Shown here one piece after another: positions 16,962 through 25,334 of a DNA stretch of 64,000 bases. A program made the translations under genes and the position numbers. The notes below the pieces were generated by a model. It saw only the letters and a program-made list of their open reading frames with translations, did no database searches and had not been told where the DNA came from. Numbering within the stretch: position 1 is the stretch's first letter; each line of letters starts with the position of its first letter. Source of the stretch: Sphingomonas hylomeconis (GTDB lineage: Bacteria > Pseudomonadota > Alphaproteobacteria > Sphingomonadales > Sphingomonadaceae); assembly GCF_025370105.1 (NCBI RefSeq), contig NZ_JANQBK010000010.1, forward strand, positions 32,026-96,025. Direction: 5' to 3'.

Positions 16962-17678
16962 CTATTCGCTATCGACCAGCACGATCTCGCTATCCTCGAT
17001 CGCGCGCAGTTCGACTGTCTGACCGCCTTCGAGGGCCGCGCCATCGCGCGCATCGAAGCGCACGCCGTCGATCTCCAGCGCGCCCTTGGCGAGCACGAAA
17101 TAGGCATGGCGCCCCGCGCCGACGGTATGCGTCAAGCGCTCGCCCGCCGACACGGTCGCGCCCAGCACGCGGGCATCGGTGCGGATCGGCAGCGCGCCGA
17201 CATCCTCGGCAAAGCCGCTCGCCAGCACCTGGAACTGGCCGTCGCGCGCCGCCTTGGGGAACGGCTTGGCACCCCAGCTGGGCGCGCCGCCCTTGCGCGT
17301 CGGCTCGATCCAGATCTGGAACAAGGTGGTCGTCTCATTCTCCAGGTTGAATTCGGCATGACGCACGCCGGTGCCCGCGCTCATCACCTGCACGTCGCCG
17401 GCGCCGGTGCGGCCCTTGTTGCCGAGCGAATCCTGGTGCGTGATCGCCCCGCTGCGGACATAGGTGATGATCTCCATGTCCTTGTGCGGATGCGCCGGGA
17501 AGCCGCTGTTCGGGCCGATCTCGTCATCGTTCCACACGCGGATCGCGCCCCAGCCCATGCGTGCCGGATCGTAATAATTGGCGAAGGAGAAATGATGGCG
17601 GGCGTTGAGCCAACCGTGATTGGCGTGACCCAGGCTGTCGAACGAGCGCTTGTCGATTTTGCTCTTGGTATCGATCAT
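16962..17678 (-). CDS. Pirin family protein
   Basis: The 238-residue protein is a bicupin of the pirin family. FPAHPHKDMEIITYV carries two metal-ligand histidines and GVRHAEFN, with a preceding DVQVMSAGTG, supplies the others. Bacterial pirins have been linked to quercetin oxidation and to regulation of pyruvate metabolism. ATG 17678 is chosen from the family start; the open frame continues far upstream antisense to the regulator gene and is not coding. A LysR-type gene is divergent 270 bp away, so regulation by that protein is likely. Confidence 0.92.
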   Translation of the reverse strand: MIDTKSKIDKRSFDSLGHANHGWLNARHHFSFANYYDPARMGWGAIRVWNDDEIGPNSGFPAHPHKDMEIITYVRSGAITHQDSLGNKGRTGAGDVQVMSAGTGVRHAEFNLENETTTLFQIWIEPTRKGGAPSWGAKPFPKAARDGQFQVLASGFAEDVGALPIRTDARVLGATVSAGERLTHTVGAGRHAYFVLAKGALEIDGVRFDARDGAALEGGQTVELRAIEDSEIVLVDSE

Positions 17679-17948
17679 GGTGCAGTCCTCTGAACGAGTT
17701 GTTGCCGCCAAGATAAGGGTTTCCATCATATCGTAAATGGAAACGCTGGAAACCGATCGTTTCCCTCTATAATGAATCCCTGGACGTGTTTCAGCGTGCC
17801 GGCGCGGACTTCCGCCTGACGAACACCTGCCCTTGCCGTGCCGTCCGTGGCCGCGGCGGGGTGAAGAGGTGCTCGCCGATCGGGATCGCGGCGTGCCCGA
17901 GCCTGCCGAAGCGCGCCACCTGCGGTCAACATGACGGAGAAACAAGCA

Positions 17949-18860
17949 ATGCGCCTGCCCGACCTGGAAGCCTGGGCGATCTTCGCGCAAGTCGTCGAGC
18001 ATCGCTCGTTCAGCGGCGCGGCGGATGCCATCGGCGTGTCGAAGGCGACCGTTTCCAAGGCGATATCGCGGCTGGAGACGCATCTCAACCAATCGCTGTT
18101 CCACCGCACCTCGCGCCGCCTGACGCTGACCGAAAGCGGCAAGGCGCTGGCCGAGCATGCCGCGCGCATCCTGGCCGAGGCCAATGCCGCCGAGGAGGCC
18201 GCGCGCGATGCGGCGACCGCACCGACCGGGCTGGTCCGGCTGACGGCGCCGATGACCCTGGGCCTGCTCCACGTGGCGCCGCTGATCGCCGAATTTCTGG
18301 CCTTGCATCCCGGCATCGAAATCGATCTCAATCTGACCGACGGCAAGGTCGATATCGTCGCCGAGGGGTTCGATGTCGCGCTGCGCATCGCCGATCTGCC
18401 CGACAGTTCGTTGCGGTCGCGCCGCCTCGGCCCCGTCACCGCGCATATCGTCGCCGCGCCATCCTATCTGCAACTGCACGGCCGACCGACGCATCCCGCG
18501 CAACTCGGCGAGCGCCCGTGCTTTGCCTATACCAACGTGACCGGGCCGTGGCGCTTTCACGGCCCGGACGGCGGCGAAGCGGCAGTGCGCCCGACCGGCC
18601 CGCTGAGCGCGAACAGCGGCGACGCCTTGCTGCCGGCGCTGCGCGCGGGGCTCGGCATCGGCATCCTGCCCGATTTTATCGTCGGGCCCGACCTGATCGA
18701 CGGTTCGCTTGTCGCGATCCTGACCGACTGGTCGCTGCCCCCGATCGCGCTGCATCTGCTGACGCCGCCCAGCAATCTGCGCCCGGCGCGGGTCGAGACG
18801 CTGATCACGTTCCTGGCCGATCGCATGCGCAGCGTGTGCACGGCGGAGGGTTTCGGCTGA
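17949..18860 (+). CDS. LysR-type transcriptional regulator
   Basis: The 303-residue protein has an N-terminal winged helix-turn-helix (about 1-60) with SFSGAADAIGVSKATVSKAISRLE, and a periplasmic-binding-protein-like effector domain (from about 88, LVRLTAPMTLGLLHVAPLI) that reads as the CrgA/AaeR-like branch. ATG 17949 is preferred over ATG 17931 because GGAG lies nine bases before it and nothing suitable precedes the other. It is divergent from the pirin gene, the classical arrangement for a LysR protein and its target. The ligand is unknown. Confidence 0.92.
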   Translation: MRLPDLEAWAIFAQVVEHRSFSGAADAIGVSKATVSKAISRLETHLNQSLFHRTSRRLTLTESGKALAEHAARILAEANAAEEAARDAATAPTGLVRLTAPMTLGLLHVAPLIAEFLALHPGIEIDLNLTDGKVDIVAEGFDVALRIADLPDSSLRSRRLGPVTAHIVAAPSYLQLHGRPTHPAQLGERPCFAYTNVTGPWRFHGPDGGEAAVRPTGPLSANSGDALLPALRAGLGIGILPDFIVGPDLIDGSLVAILTDWSLPPIALHLLTPPSNLRPARVETLITFLADRMRSVCTAEGFG

Positions 18861-18935
18861 CGCCGCGCGCCACCCGGGCATGCGCGCGCATTTCGTTTAC
18901 CCTTCTGCGCCATTAGCGATGGCAACACCGCAACC

Positions 18936-18979
18936 GACTCGCCGACACACCGCTCCGGTGGCTGGCGACTCGCGGACTC
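18936..18979. promoter_or_regulatory. Cluster of three GANTC (CcrM) sites upstream of ctrA
   Basis: GACTC occurs at 18936-18940, 18967-18971 and 18975-18979. GANTC is the site of the cell-cycle methyltransferase CcrM in alphaproteobacteria, and in Caulobacter the methylation state of a site in the ctrA P1 promoter ties ctrA transcription to replication fork passage. Here they lie 8 to 51 bp before the CtrA box. The sites are seen; the methylation control is inferred. Confidence 0.6.
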
Positions 18980-18986
18980 AAGCCAC

Positions 18987-19001
18987 TTAATCCGAAATTA
19001 A
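18987..19001. promoter_or_regulatory. CtrA box TTAA-N7-TTAA in the ctrA promoter
   Basis: TTAATCCGAAATTAA is a perfect match to the CtrA consensus TTAA-N7-TTAA. It lies about 100 bp before the ctrA start codon, which fits the known autoregulation of ctrA. A further TTAA occurs near 19025. Confidence 0.75.
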
Positions 19002-19099
19002 CCTTTTGCGTTCATCACTGATGAGGTTAATGGTTTATGCGCAATCAGGTCGGGCCAAGGGAGGCCTCGATACGTTGCGAGTGGACAGGGGACGGCCTG

Positions 19100-19813
19100 A
19101 TGCGCGTGTTGTTGATCGAAGACGAGCCCTCGACCGCCAAGGCGATCGACCTGATGCTGACGACCGAAGGATTCAACGTCTATACCACCGACCTGGGCGA
19201 AGAAGGCCTCGATCTCGGCAAGCTGTACGATTACGACATCATCCTGCTCGATCTCAACCTGCCCGACATGCATGGCTATGACGTGCTCAAGAAGCTTCGC
19301 GTCGCCCGCGTACAGACCCCGGTGCTGATCCTCAGCGGCGTCAACGAAATGGATTCCAAGGTGCGCAGCTTCGGCTTCGGCGCCGACGATTACGTCACCA
19401 AACCGTTCCACCGCGAAGAGCTCACCGCGCGCATCCACGCCGTCGTGCGCCGGTCCAAGGGCCACAGCCAGTCGGTCATCCGCACCGGCAAGCTGGCGGT
19501 CAATCTCGACGCCAAGACGGTCGAGGTCGATGGCAGCCGGGTGCATCTGACCGGCAAGGAATATGCGATGCTCGAGCTGCTCAGCCTGCGCAAGAGCACC
19601 ACGCTGACCAAGGAAATGTTCCTCAACCACCTCTATGGCGGGATGGACGAGCCCGAGCTCAAGATCATCGACGTGTTCATCTGCAAGCTGCGCAAGAAGC
19701 TGAGCCTGGCATGCGACGGCGAGAATTACATCGAGACCGTCTGGGGCCGCGGCTATGTGCTGCGCGAGCCGGACGAAGTCGGCATGCCGATCACCGAAGC
19801 CGCCGTCGCGTAA
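19100..19813 (+). CDS. ctrA: Cell-cycle response regulator CtrA
   Basis: CtrA is the OmpR-type master regulator of cell-cycle and flagellar genes in alphaproteobacteria. The 237-residue protein has an N-terminal receiver domain ([16 protein letters not shown], phosphoacceptor Asp51 in [17 protein letters not shown] switch lysine) and a C-terminal winged helix (about 125-225, [22 protein letters not shown]...[14 protein letters not shown]). ATG 19100 begins exactly at the family start; an open frame extends 63 bp upstream. The C-terminal tail ends in small residues AAVA, in the place where Caulobacter CtrA has a ClpXP degradation signal. A strong terminator follows. Confidence 0.97.
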   Translation: MRVLLIEDEPSTAKAIDLMLTTEGFNVYTTDLGEEGLDLGKLYDYDIILLDLNLPDMHGYDVLKKLRVARVQTPVLILSGVNEMDSKVRSFGFGADDYVTKPFHREELTARIHAVVRRSKGHSQSVIRTGKLAVNLDAKTVEVDGSRVHLTGKEYAMLELLSLRKSTTLTKEMFLNHLYGGMDEPELKIIDVFICKLRKKLSLACDGENYIETVWGRGYVLREPDEVGMPITEAAVA

Positions 19814-19840
19814 TTTGACCTGACCACTTTCGGGGGGCGA

Positions 19841-19878
19841 GGCCGCGGCATCGGGGGGTGCCGCGGCCTTTCGTTTTT
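19841..19878 (+). terminator. Rho-independent terminator of ctrA
   Basis: GGCCGCGGCA at 19841-19850 pairs perfectly with TGCCGCGGCC at 19859-19868 around an eight-base loop, and TTTCGTTTTT follows. This is a textbook intrinsic terminator about 28 bp after the ctrA stop. Confidence 0.92.
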
Positions 19879-19902
19879 ACCTGTCATCTCCGCTTAAACA
19901 CC

Positions 19903-20393
19903 GTCATCCTGAACTCGTTTCAGGATCCAGGCGCGGTCAGCAGACCCAAAGACGGTGTCGAGGAAGCAGTCAGCCGCGCCTCGATCCGCAGCCAAATCCA
20001 TGAAAACGCTATTTCCCGATCCACCGCGGCACGGCCAACGGGGGCAACCCGTAATCCAGCGCCAGATCGCGCCATGTCGGGTTGTCAGCCTCAATCAGGT
20101 TGATCTTCCAGTCGCGATGCCAGCACTTTAACTGCTTCTCGCGCAGGACAGCCGTCTCCATCGAGCCGAAAAATTCGATCAGCACGAGACGCTTGATGCC
20201 GTAGCGCGTGGTAAAGCCCGGCACGAGTTCGTCGCGATGCTGCACCATCCGGCCCACCGGCACTGACGTTACCCCGATATATAACGAGCCACGCTTCTGG
20301 ATCGCCAGAATATAGACCGCGGGGGTGCGTTCCATCTGCCGTATCCATGCCGCCGGTGACCGCGCCTGGATCCTGAAACAAGTTCAGGATGAC
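19903..20393. mobile_element. Candidate GIY-YIG element with 37-bp terminal inverted repeats
   Basis: The sequence at 19903-19939 is repeated in inverted orientation at 20357-20393 with one mismatch in 37 positions (C against T at the thirteenth base). Beyond these limits the two sides differ. Each terminal repeat itself contains a small palindrome, TCCTGAAC against GTTTCAGGA. Between them lies one complete gene on the minus strand, a GIY-YIG nuclease. The outer ends begin GTCATCCTGA, the same sequence as the ends of gene-free repeat units at about 44768 and 48760. The element structure is seen directly; mobility is inferred. Confidence 0.7.
20009..20335 (-). CDS. GIY-YIG domain nuclease, UvrC/Slx1-like short form
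   Basis: The 108-residue protein is a stand-alone GIY-YIG nuclease domain. AVYIL and SLYIGVT supply the two conserved tyrosines (Tyr8, Tyr19), then Arg29, His33 in VQHR, the metal-binding Glu66 in LREKQLK, and Asn79 in KINLIE. This is the complete catalytic set, so it should cut DNA. No further DNA-binding domain is present. It sits inside a pair of 37-bp inverted repeats, as a transposase gene would. Its base composition is somewhat less GC-rich than neighbouring genes. Related short proteins are common in sphingomonads and often annotated only as hypothetical or excinuclease-like. Confidence 0.92.
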   Translation of the reverse strand: MERTPAVYILAIQKRGSLYIGVTSVPVGRMVQHRDELVPGFTTRYGIKRLVLIEFFGSMETAVLREKQLKCWHRDWKINLIEADNPTWRDLALDYGLPPLAVPRWIGK

Positions 20394-20422
20394 GGCAAGA
20401 GTTGCGCTGTGTCAGCCGAAAC

Positions 20423-22066
20423 TCACTTCCGCTCCCACACCTTCTCGCCCCCCACCCAGGTTTCCTGCACCTTGGTCGCGCGCAATTCGCTCGGGCTGGC
20501 CAGCAGCGGATCGCGATCGACGATGATGAAGTCGGCGCGCTGGCCCGGTGCCAGCCGGCCGAACTTGTCCTCGGCGAACCCGGCATAGGCGCCGCCCTGC
20601 GTGAACGCCCACCAAGCCTGCTCGCGCGTCACTGCCTCTTCCGGTCGCCAGCCGCCGAACGGCTGGCCGGCGGCGTCGGTCCGGGTGAACGCCGCGGCCC
20701 AGCCGGCGAACGGATCCGGGCGCTCGACCGGATAGTCCGATCCGAACGCCAGCTTCGCGCCGTTCTTCAGCATCGAGTTCCACGCATAGGCGCCGCTCAG
20801 GCGTGCCGGCCCGAGCCGCGCCTCGGCCATCGTGCGGTCGCTGGTCTGGTGGACCGGCTGCATCGAGGCGATCGTGCCGTATTTGCCGAACCGCGGCAGA
20901 TCGACCGGGTCGACGATCTGCGCATGTTCGATGCGCCAGCGCCGATCGCCCTTATAGGTGTCGGACATCGCCTCGATCGCGTCGAGCGCCTGCAGATTGG
21001 CCTCGTCGCCGATCGCGTGCACCGCGACCTGGAACCCCTCGAGCGACGCGCGGCTCATCAGGTTGCGGATCACGTCCTCGGCCATGAAGCCAAGCCCGCG
21101 TTCCTTCGGCGCATCGCTATACGGCGCCTTGAGCCAGGCGCCGCGCGAGCCGAGCGCGCCGTCAGCGTATAGTTTCACCCCGCCGAGCCGCAGCTTGTCG
21201 CCATACAGCCACGGCGTCGGCCCGCGCCCGGCGATCTGCACCGCGGTATCGACGCTGCTGGCATAGCTCATCACGCGGACGCGCATCGCGCCGAGATCGC
21301 CCATCCGACGATAGGCCAGCCAGTCGTCGAGGCTGGTGCCCATATCGGCCGTGGCGGTGATGCCGTAGGACAACAGGATGTTCTGCGCGCGGACGAAGGC
21401 GATGTTGCGATCGCTCGGCAGGGGCTGCGGCACCGCTTTGTCGATCAGCTTCTGCGCTGCATCGACGAACACGCCGCTGGGCGCGGCGCCCGTCTTTTCG
21501 ATCCGCCCGCCCGCCGGCGACACGCTCTTCGCGGTCACCCCGGCGGCCTTCATGGCGGCGCTGTTGGCCCAACCGGCATGGCCGTCGGCGCGCGACAGCC
21601 AGACCGGCAGATCGCCGACCACGGCGTCGATGTCGGCGGCAGTGGGAAAGCGGCCGAGGCCCCAGACTTCCTGGTTCCAGCCGCCGCCGAGGATCCATTT
21701 GCGGTCCGGATTGGCCTTGGCATAGGCCGCGATCTTGGCCTGTGCCTCGGCCAGGCTCTTAGTATCCGACAGGTCCAGCGCGAGGGCGCGGAAGCCCAGT
21801 TCCATGACATGGCCATGCGCATCGACGAAGCCGGGCAGCAAGGTCCGGCCCTTCATGTCCGCCCGCCAATCGAGCTTGTCGGGCCGCTTGTCGCCGCGTT
21901 GCAATAGCTTCGTCACCTTGCCGTCGGCGGACATCAGCACCCCGGTGAACTGGATCGGCTTGCCATCCTTGTCCATCGTGATGCCGTTGACGTTGTCGAC
22001 CAGCGCATCGGCCAAAGCGGGTGTGGCGAGGGCCAGCAGCGACACCGTCGCCAGTACAAAACGCAT
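20423..22066 (-). CDS. Secreted amidohydrolase, YtcJ/NfdA-like
   Basis: The 547-residue protein has a signal peptide (MRFVLATVSLLALATPALA) followed by the amidohydrolase-3 domain. GFVDAHGHVMELG gives the HxH metal motif, GGWNQEVWG and GVKLYADGALGSRGAWL are typical of the YtcJ/N-substituted formamide deformylase group, VAVHAIGDEAN and WRIEHAQIV give further metal ligands, and FGSDYPVE the catalytic Asp. The substrate is unknown. Its ATG overlaps the TGA of the dehydrogenase gene before it (TGATG), so they form an operon. Confidence 0.9.
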   Translation of the reverse strand: MRFVLATVSLLALATPALADALVDNVNGITMDKDGKPIQFTGVLMSADGKVTKLLQRGDKRPDKLDWRADMKGRTLLPGFVDAHGHVMELGFRALALDLSDTKSLAEAQAKIAAYAKANPDRKWILGGGWNQEVWGLGRFPTAADIDAVVGDLPVWLSRADGHAGWANSAAMKAAGVTAKSVSPAGGRIEKTGAAPSGVFVDAAQKLIDKAVPQPLPSDRNIAFVRAQNILLSYGITATADMGTSLDDWLAYRRMGDLGAMRVRVMSYASSVDTAVQIAGRGPTPWLYGDKLRLGGVKLYADGALGSRGAWLKAPYSDAPKERGLGFMAEDVIRNLMSRASLEGFQVAVHAIGDEANLQALDAIEAMSDTYKGDRRWRIEHAQIVDPVDLPRFGKYGTIASMQPVHQTSDRTMAEARLGPARLSGAYAWNSMLKNGAKLAFGSDYPVERPDPFAGWAAAFTRTDAAGQPFGGWRPEEAVTREQAWWAFTQGGAYAGFAEDKFGRLAPGQRADFIIVDRDPLLASPSELRATKVQETWVGGEKVWERK

Positions 22067-22908
22067 CACTTCGGCAATCTCCTGACCAGCGCGCTCGTAT
22101 CCTGTCGCGCGCCCCCCATCTTCTGCACTTCGGCATAGAATTGATCGACCAAGGCCGCGACCGGCAGCACCGCGCCGTTGCGCTTCGCCTCGTCCAGCGC
22201 AAGCCCCAGATCCTTGCGCATCCAATCCACCGCGAAGCCGAAATCGAACCGGTCCTCGCCCATCGATTGCCAGCGATTGACCATCTGCCAGCTCTGCGCC
22301 GCGCCGCCGGAGATCGCCTCGAATACCTTGGCCAGATCGAGTTCGCTGGCCTGGGCGAAGCGCAACGCCTCGCTCACGCCCTGCAGCACGCCGGCGATGG
22401 CGATCTGGTTGACCATCTTGGTCGTCTGCCCCGCGCCCGCCGCGCCGACATGCACGATGCGCGCGGCATAGGCGCCGAGGATCGGTTCGGCCCTGGCCAT
22501 CGCTGCGGCCGACCCGCCGCACATGATCGACAGCGTGCCGTTTTCGGCACCCGCCTGCCCGCCCGAGACCGGCGCGTCGACCGACAGCGCCCGCGCCGCC
22601 GCCAGCCGCCGCGCGATTGCGGCGGATACGGTGGTGTGATCGACGAACACCGCATCGCCGCGCATCGCCGCGAACGCGCCGTCGGTGCCCAGCGTCACCT
22701 GGGCGAGATCGTCATCGTTGCCGACACAGGTAATCACCGCGTCCTTTCCGGCCGCCGCAGCGGCCGGCGTGTCGGCGACGGCAAGGCCGGTCGCCTCCGC
22801 CTTGCCGCGCGTGCGATTATAGACGGTAACGTCATGTCCCGCCGCGGCGAGATGCCGCGCCATGGGGGCGCCCATGACGCCGGTGCCGATGAATGCGATG
22901 TTTGCCAT
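22066..22908 (-). CDS. Beta-hydroxyacid dehydrogenase, 3-hydroxyisobutyrate dehydrogenase-like
   Basis: The 280-residue protein has the N-terminal Rossmann motif FIGTGVMGAPMARHLAAAGHDV (GxGxxG at about 7-12), the substrate-binding signature VDAPVSGGQAGAENGTL near 118-134, and the catalytic lysine in GAGQTTKMVNQIAIAG near 168. These define the family of 3-hydroxyisobutyrate, tartronate-semialdehyde and 6-phosphogluconate-like dehydrogenases; specificity is open. It is the first gene of a two-gene unit with the downstream amidohydrolase. Confidence 0.9.
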   Translation of the reverse strand: MANIAFIGTGVMGAPMARHLAAAGHDVTVYNRTRGKAEATGLAVADTPAAAAAGKDAVITCVGNDDDLAQVTLGTDGAFAAMRGDAVFVDHTTVSAAIARRLAAARALSVDAPVSGGQAGAENGTLSIMCGGSAAAMARAEPILGAYAARIVHVGAAGAGQTTKMVNQIAIAGVLQGVSEALRFAQASELDLAKVFEAISGGAAQSWQMVNRWQSMGEDRFDFGFAVDWMRKDLGLALDEAKRNGAVLPVAALVDQFYAEVQKMGGARQDTSALVRRLPK

Positions 22909-22966
22909 GACGCCCGCGATAGTCAGTGTTTCTTCGCCGCGCCAGATGGTCTAGGCGCGCAGGCCT

Positions 22967-24199
22967 ATGGCAAGTCTTCCGCTCTCCTCCGCCCTGCCCG
23001 TAACAATCGACGATGTGCACGCAGCGCACGCGCGGATCCGCGACCAGATCGTGCACACGCCGACCTTCATCAGCCGCACGCTGAGCGGGCTGACCGGCGC
23101 GACCGTCTATCTCAAGTTCGAGAACCTGCAATTCACCGCGGCCTATAAGGAGCGCGGCGCGCTCAACACGCTGCTGCAACTGCCCGCCGGCACGCCCGGC
23201 GTGATTGCCGCCTCGGCCGGCAACCATGCGCAAGGCCTGGCCTATCACGCGCATCGCCTGGGCATCCCGGCGACGATCGTCATGCCGACCACTACGCCGA
23301 CCGTGAAGGTCACGCAGACCGAGGGCCACCATGCCACCGTCGTGCTGCACGGCGAAACCTATGATGCGGCCTATGCCCATGCCCGCGAGCTCGAGGCGGT
23401 CAACGGCCTGACTTTCGTCCACCCGTTCGACGACGTCCGGGTCATCGCGGGCCAGGGCACCGTCGCGCTCGAAATGCTCGCCGACGTGCCGTCGATCGAC
23501 ACGCTGATCACGCCGATCGGCGGCGGCGGGCTGATCTCCGGCATGGCGACGGTCGCGCGCGCCGCCGGTCGCCCGATCGACGTGATCGGCGTCGAGGCGG
23601 AACTGTACCCGTCGATGTACAACCGCATCAACGGCACCGACATGCCGTGCGCCGGCGACACACTGGCCGAGGGCATCGCGGTCAAGGAACCGGGCGCGAT
23701 CACCAGCGGCATGGTTGCCGCGCTGGTCGACGATATCGTGCTGGTCAGCGAACGCAGCCTCGAACAGGCGGTCAGCCTGTTGCTGCAGATCGAGAAGACC
23801 GTGGTCGAGGGCGCCGGTGCCGCCGGCCTGGCCGCCTTGCTGCAGCATCCCGAGCGCTTTAAGGGCAAGACGGTGGGCGTGATCCTCTGCGGCGGCAATA
23901 TCGACACGCGCCTGCTCGCCAACGTCCTGCTGCGCGATCTGGCGCGCTCCGGCCGCCTCGCCCGGCTGCGGATCCGGCTGCAGGACCAGCCCGGCGCGCT
24001 GTTCAACGTCGCGCGCATCTTCGATCAGCAGCGCGTCAACATCATCGAAATCTATCACCAGCGGGTCTTCACCACGCTGCCGGCCAAGGGCCTGATCACC
24101 GACATCGAATGCGAGACACGCGATCGCGCGCATCTCGATCGGCTGATGGCCGCGCTCAACCAGGCGGGTTACGAGGCCAGTCCGGTGGAGCTCGCCTAG
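22967..24199 (+). CDS. ilvA: Threonine ammonia-lyase with ACT domain
   Basis: The enzyme deaminates threonine to 2-oxobutyrate, the first step towards isoleucine. The 410-residue protein has the PLP lysine in TAAYKERGALN (Lys61), the phosphate-binding loop PIGGGGLISG near 183, and a C-terminal ACT domain (about 330-410, LRIRLQDQPGALFNVARIFDQQRVNIIEIYHQRV). One ACT domain and about 400 residues is the TdcB/short-IlvA layout. It is divergent from the dehydrogenase gene and monocistronic as far as I can see. Confidence 0.94.
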   Translation: MASLPLSSALPVTIDDVHAAHARIRDQIVHTPTFISRTLSGLTGATVYLKFENLQFTAAYKERGALNTLLQLPAGTPGVIAASAGNHAQGLAYHAHRLGIPATIVMPTTTPTVKVTQTEGHHATVVLHGETYDAAYAHARELEAVNGLTFVHPFDDVRVIAGQGTVALEMLADVPSIDTLITPIGGGGLISGMATVARAAGRPIDVIGVEAELYPSMYNRINGTDMPCAGDTLAEGIAVKEPGAITSGMVAALVDDIVLVSERSLEQAVSLLLQIEKTVVEGAGAAGLAALLQHPERFKGKTVGVILCGGNIDTRLLANVLLRDLARSGRLARLRIRLQDQPGALFNVARIFDQQRVNIIEIYHQRVFTTLPAKGLITDIECETRDRAHLDRLMAALNQAGYEASPVELA

Positions 24200-24506
24200 C
24201 CGCCCCCCGGCGGCGCTCACGTGCAACGCGCCAGGCGGAATCGGGCGTGCGACGAAGCGAATCGATGCACGCTTCCCGTCGCCTGCCGAGTCCGCTAGAT
24301 TCAGCATGTTGGGGTAAGGCGTTCCGTACATCGACGATCCATCAGGCGCGCCATCGCGCCGCGCGCCTTGCCGCGATTTCCCAACAAATATCGATAATAT
24401 CGCGTTAACCCCCAATCATGGTAAAGCCGCTTTTCATCATGAGAGAAGCGATTCATAACGGCCTCAAGCCGCATGATCTCGCGGCACCAAAAGGGGGCCA
24501 CCGGCG
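24200..24506. other. Gap of about 300 bp without a supported gene
   Basis: The DNA between ilvA and the arginyltransferase gene becomes AT-richer towards its right end (around 24380-24480), as expected for a promoter region. A 76-codon minus-strand frame at 24301-24531 was considered but has no recognisable features and overlaps the next gene. No repeat or RNA gene was seen. Confidence 0.4.
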
Positions 24507-25295
24507 GTGACTGCGCCATTTCGTTTTCCACGCTTTTTCGTAACCAGCCCGGCCCCCTGCCCGTATCTGCCGGGCCGGCAGGAACGGAAGGTGTTCACCG
24601 AACTGAACGGGCCGCATGCCGGCGAACTGAACGATGCGCTCGGCCGGATCGGGTTCCGGCGCAGCCAGTCGGTCGCCTATCGCCCGAGTTGTGCGGGCTG
24701 CACGGCATGCGTCTCGGTGCGCGTGATCGCCTCGGCCTTCGCGGCCAATGCCACGCAGCGCAAGCTGATCAAACGCCTGTCGACGCTGGAGGTCGCCGCC
24801 TGCCGCCCGTGGGCGACCGACGAGCAATTCCAGTTGCTGCGCCGCTATCTTGCCGCGCGGCATCCCGGCGGTGGCATGGCCGGCATGGACGAGAGCGATT
24901 ATGCCGACATGGTCGAGCATTCGCCGGTCAACAGCTTCATCGTCGAATATCGCGAAGCGCCGGTCGACGGCCGACCGGGAAAATTGGTCGGCTGCTGCCT
25001 GACCGACCAGCAGGCCGATGGCCTGTCGATGATCTACAGCTTCTTCGACGCCGACGTCGCGGGCCTCGGCAACTATATCATCATGGACCATATCCTGCGC
25101 GCGCGCGCGGTCGGGCTCGCCTATGTCTATCTCGGCTATTGGGTGAAGGGTTCGGCGCGGATGGAGTACAAGACGCGCTATCAGCCGCTCGAAGTGCTCG
25201 GGCCGTCGGGCTGGACGCTGCTGCCGCCGGAAGAGATCGCCGCGGTCGCGCTCTCGCCGCAGCGCCAGGCTGCGCTGGAACGCGAACTGGCCTGA
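24507..25295 (+). CDS. bpt: Arginyl/leucyl-tRNA-protein transferase (Bpt/Ate)
   Basis: The enzyme transfers an amino acid from aminoacyl-tRNA to the N-terminus of proteins, marking them for ClpAP degradation by the N-end rule. The 262-residue protein has the N-terminal cysteine region [16 protein letters not shown] and [16 protein letters not shown], and the C-terminal half with [22 protein letters not shown] and [22 protein letters not shown], both diagnostic for the Ate1/Bpt family. It starts with GTG at 24507; GGGGGCC lies upstream. Bacterial Bpt usually transfers Leu to acidic N-termini. Confidence 0.95.
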   Translation: MTAPFRFPRFFVTSPAPCPYLPGRQERKVFTELNGPHAGELNDALGRIGFRRSQSVAYRPSCAGCTACVSVRVIASAFAANATQRKLIKRLSTLEVAACRPWATDEQFQLLRRYLAARHPGGGMAGMDESDYADMVEHSPVNSFIVEYREAPVDGRPGKLVGCCLTDQQADGLSMIYSFFDADVAGLGNYIIMDHILRARAVGLAYVYLGYWVKGSARMEYKTRYQPLEVLGPSGWTLLPPEEIAAVALSPQRQAALERELA

Positions 25296-25334
25296 GGGAG
25301 GCGACCGGGCGTGGGTTGCCGGACCCGCGCGCGC

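Noticed and set aside
16962..18881. A 639-codon minus-strand frame running from pirin through the LysR gene
   Set aside because: Only the part to 17678 is pirin. The rest is antisense to the LysR-type regulator and has no family features.
24301..24531. Possible 76-codon gene before the arginyltransferase
   Set aside because: No recognisable features and it overlaps the start of a well-supported gene on the other strand.
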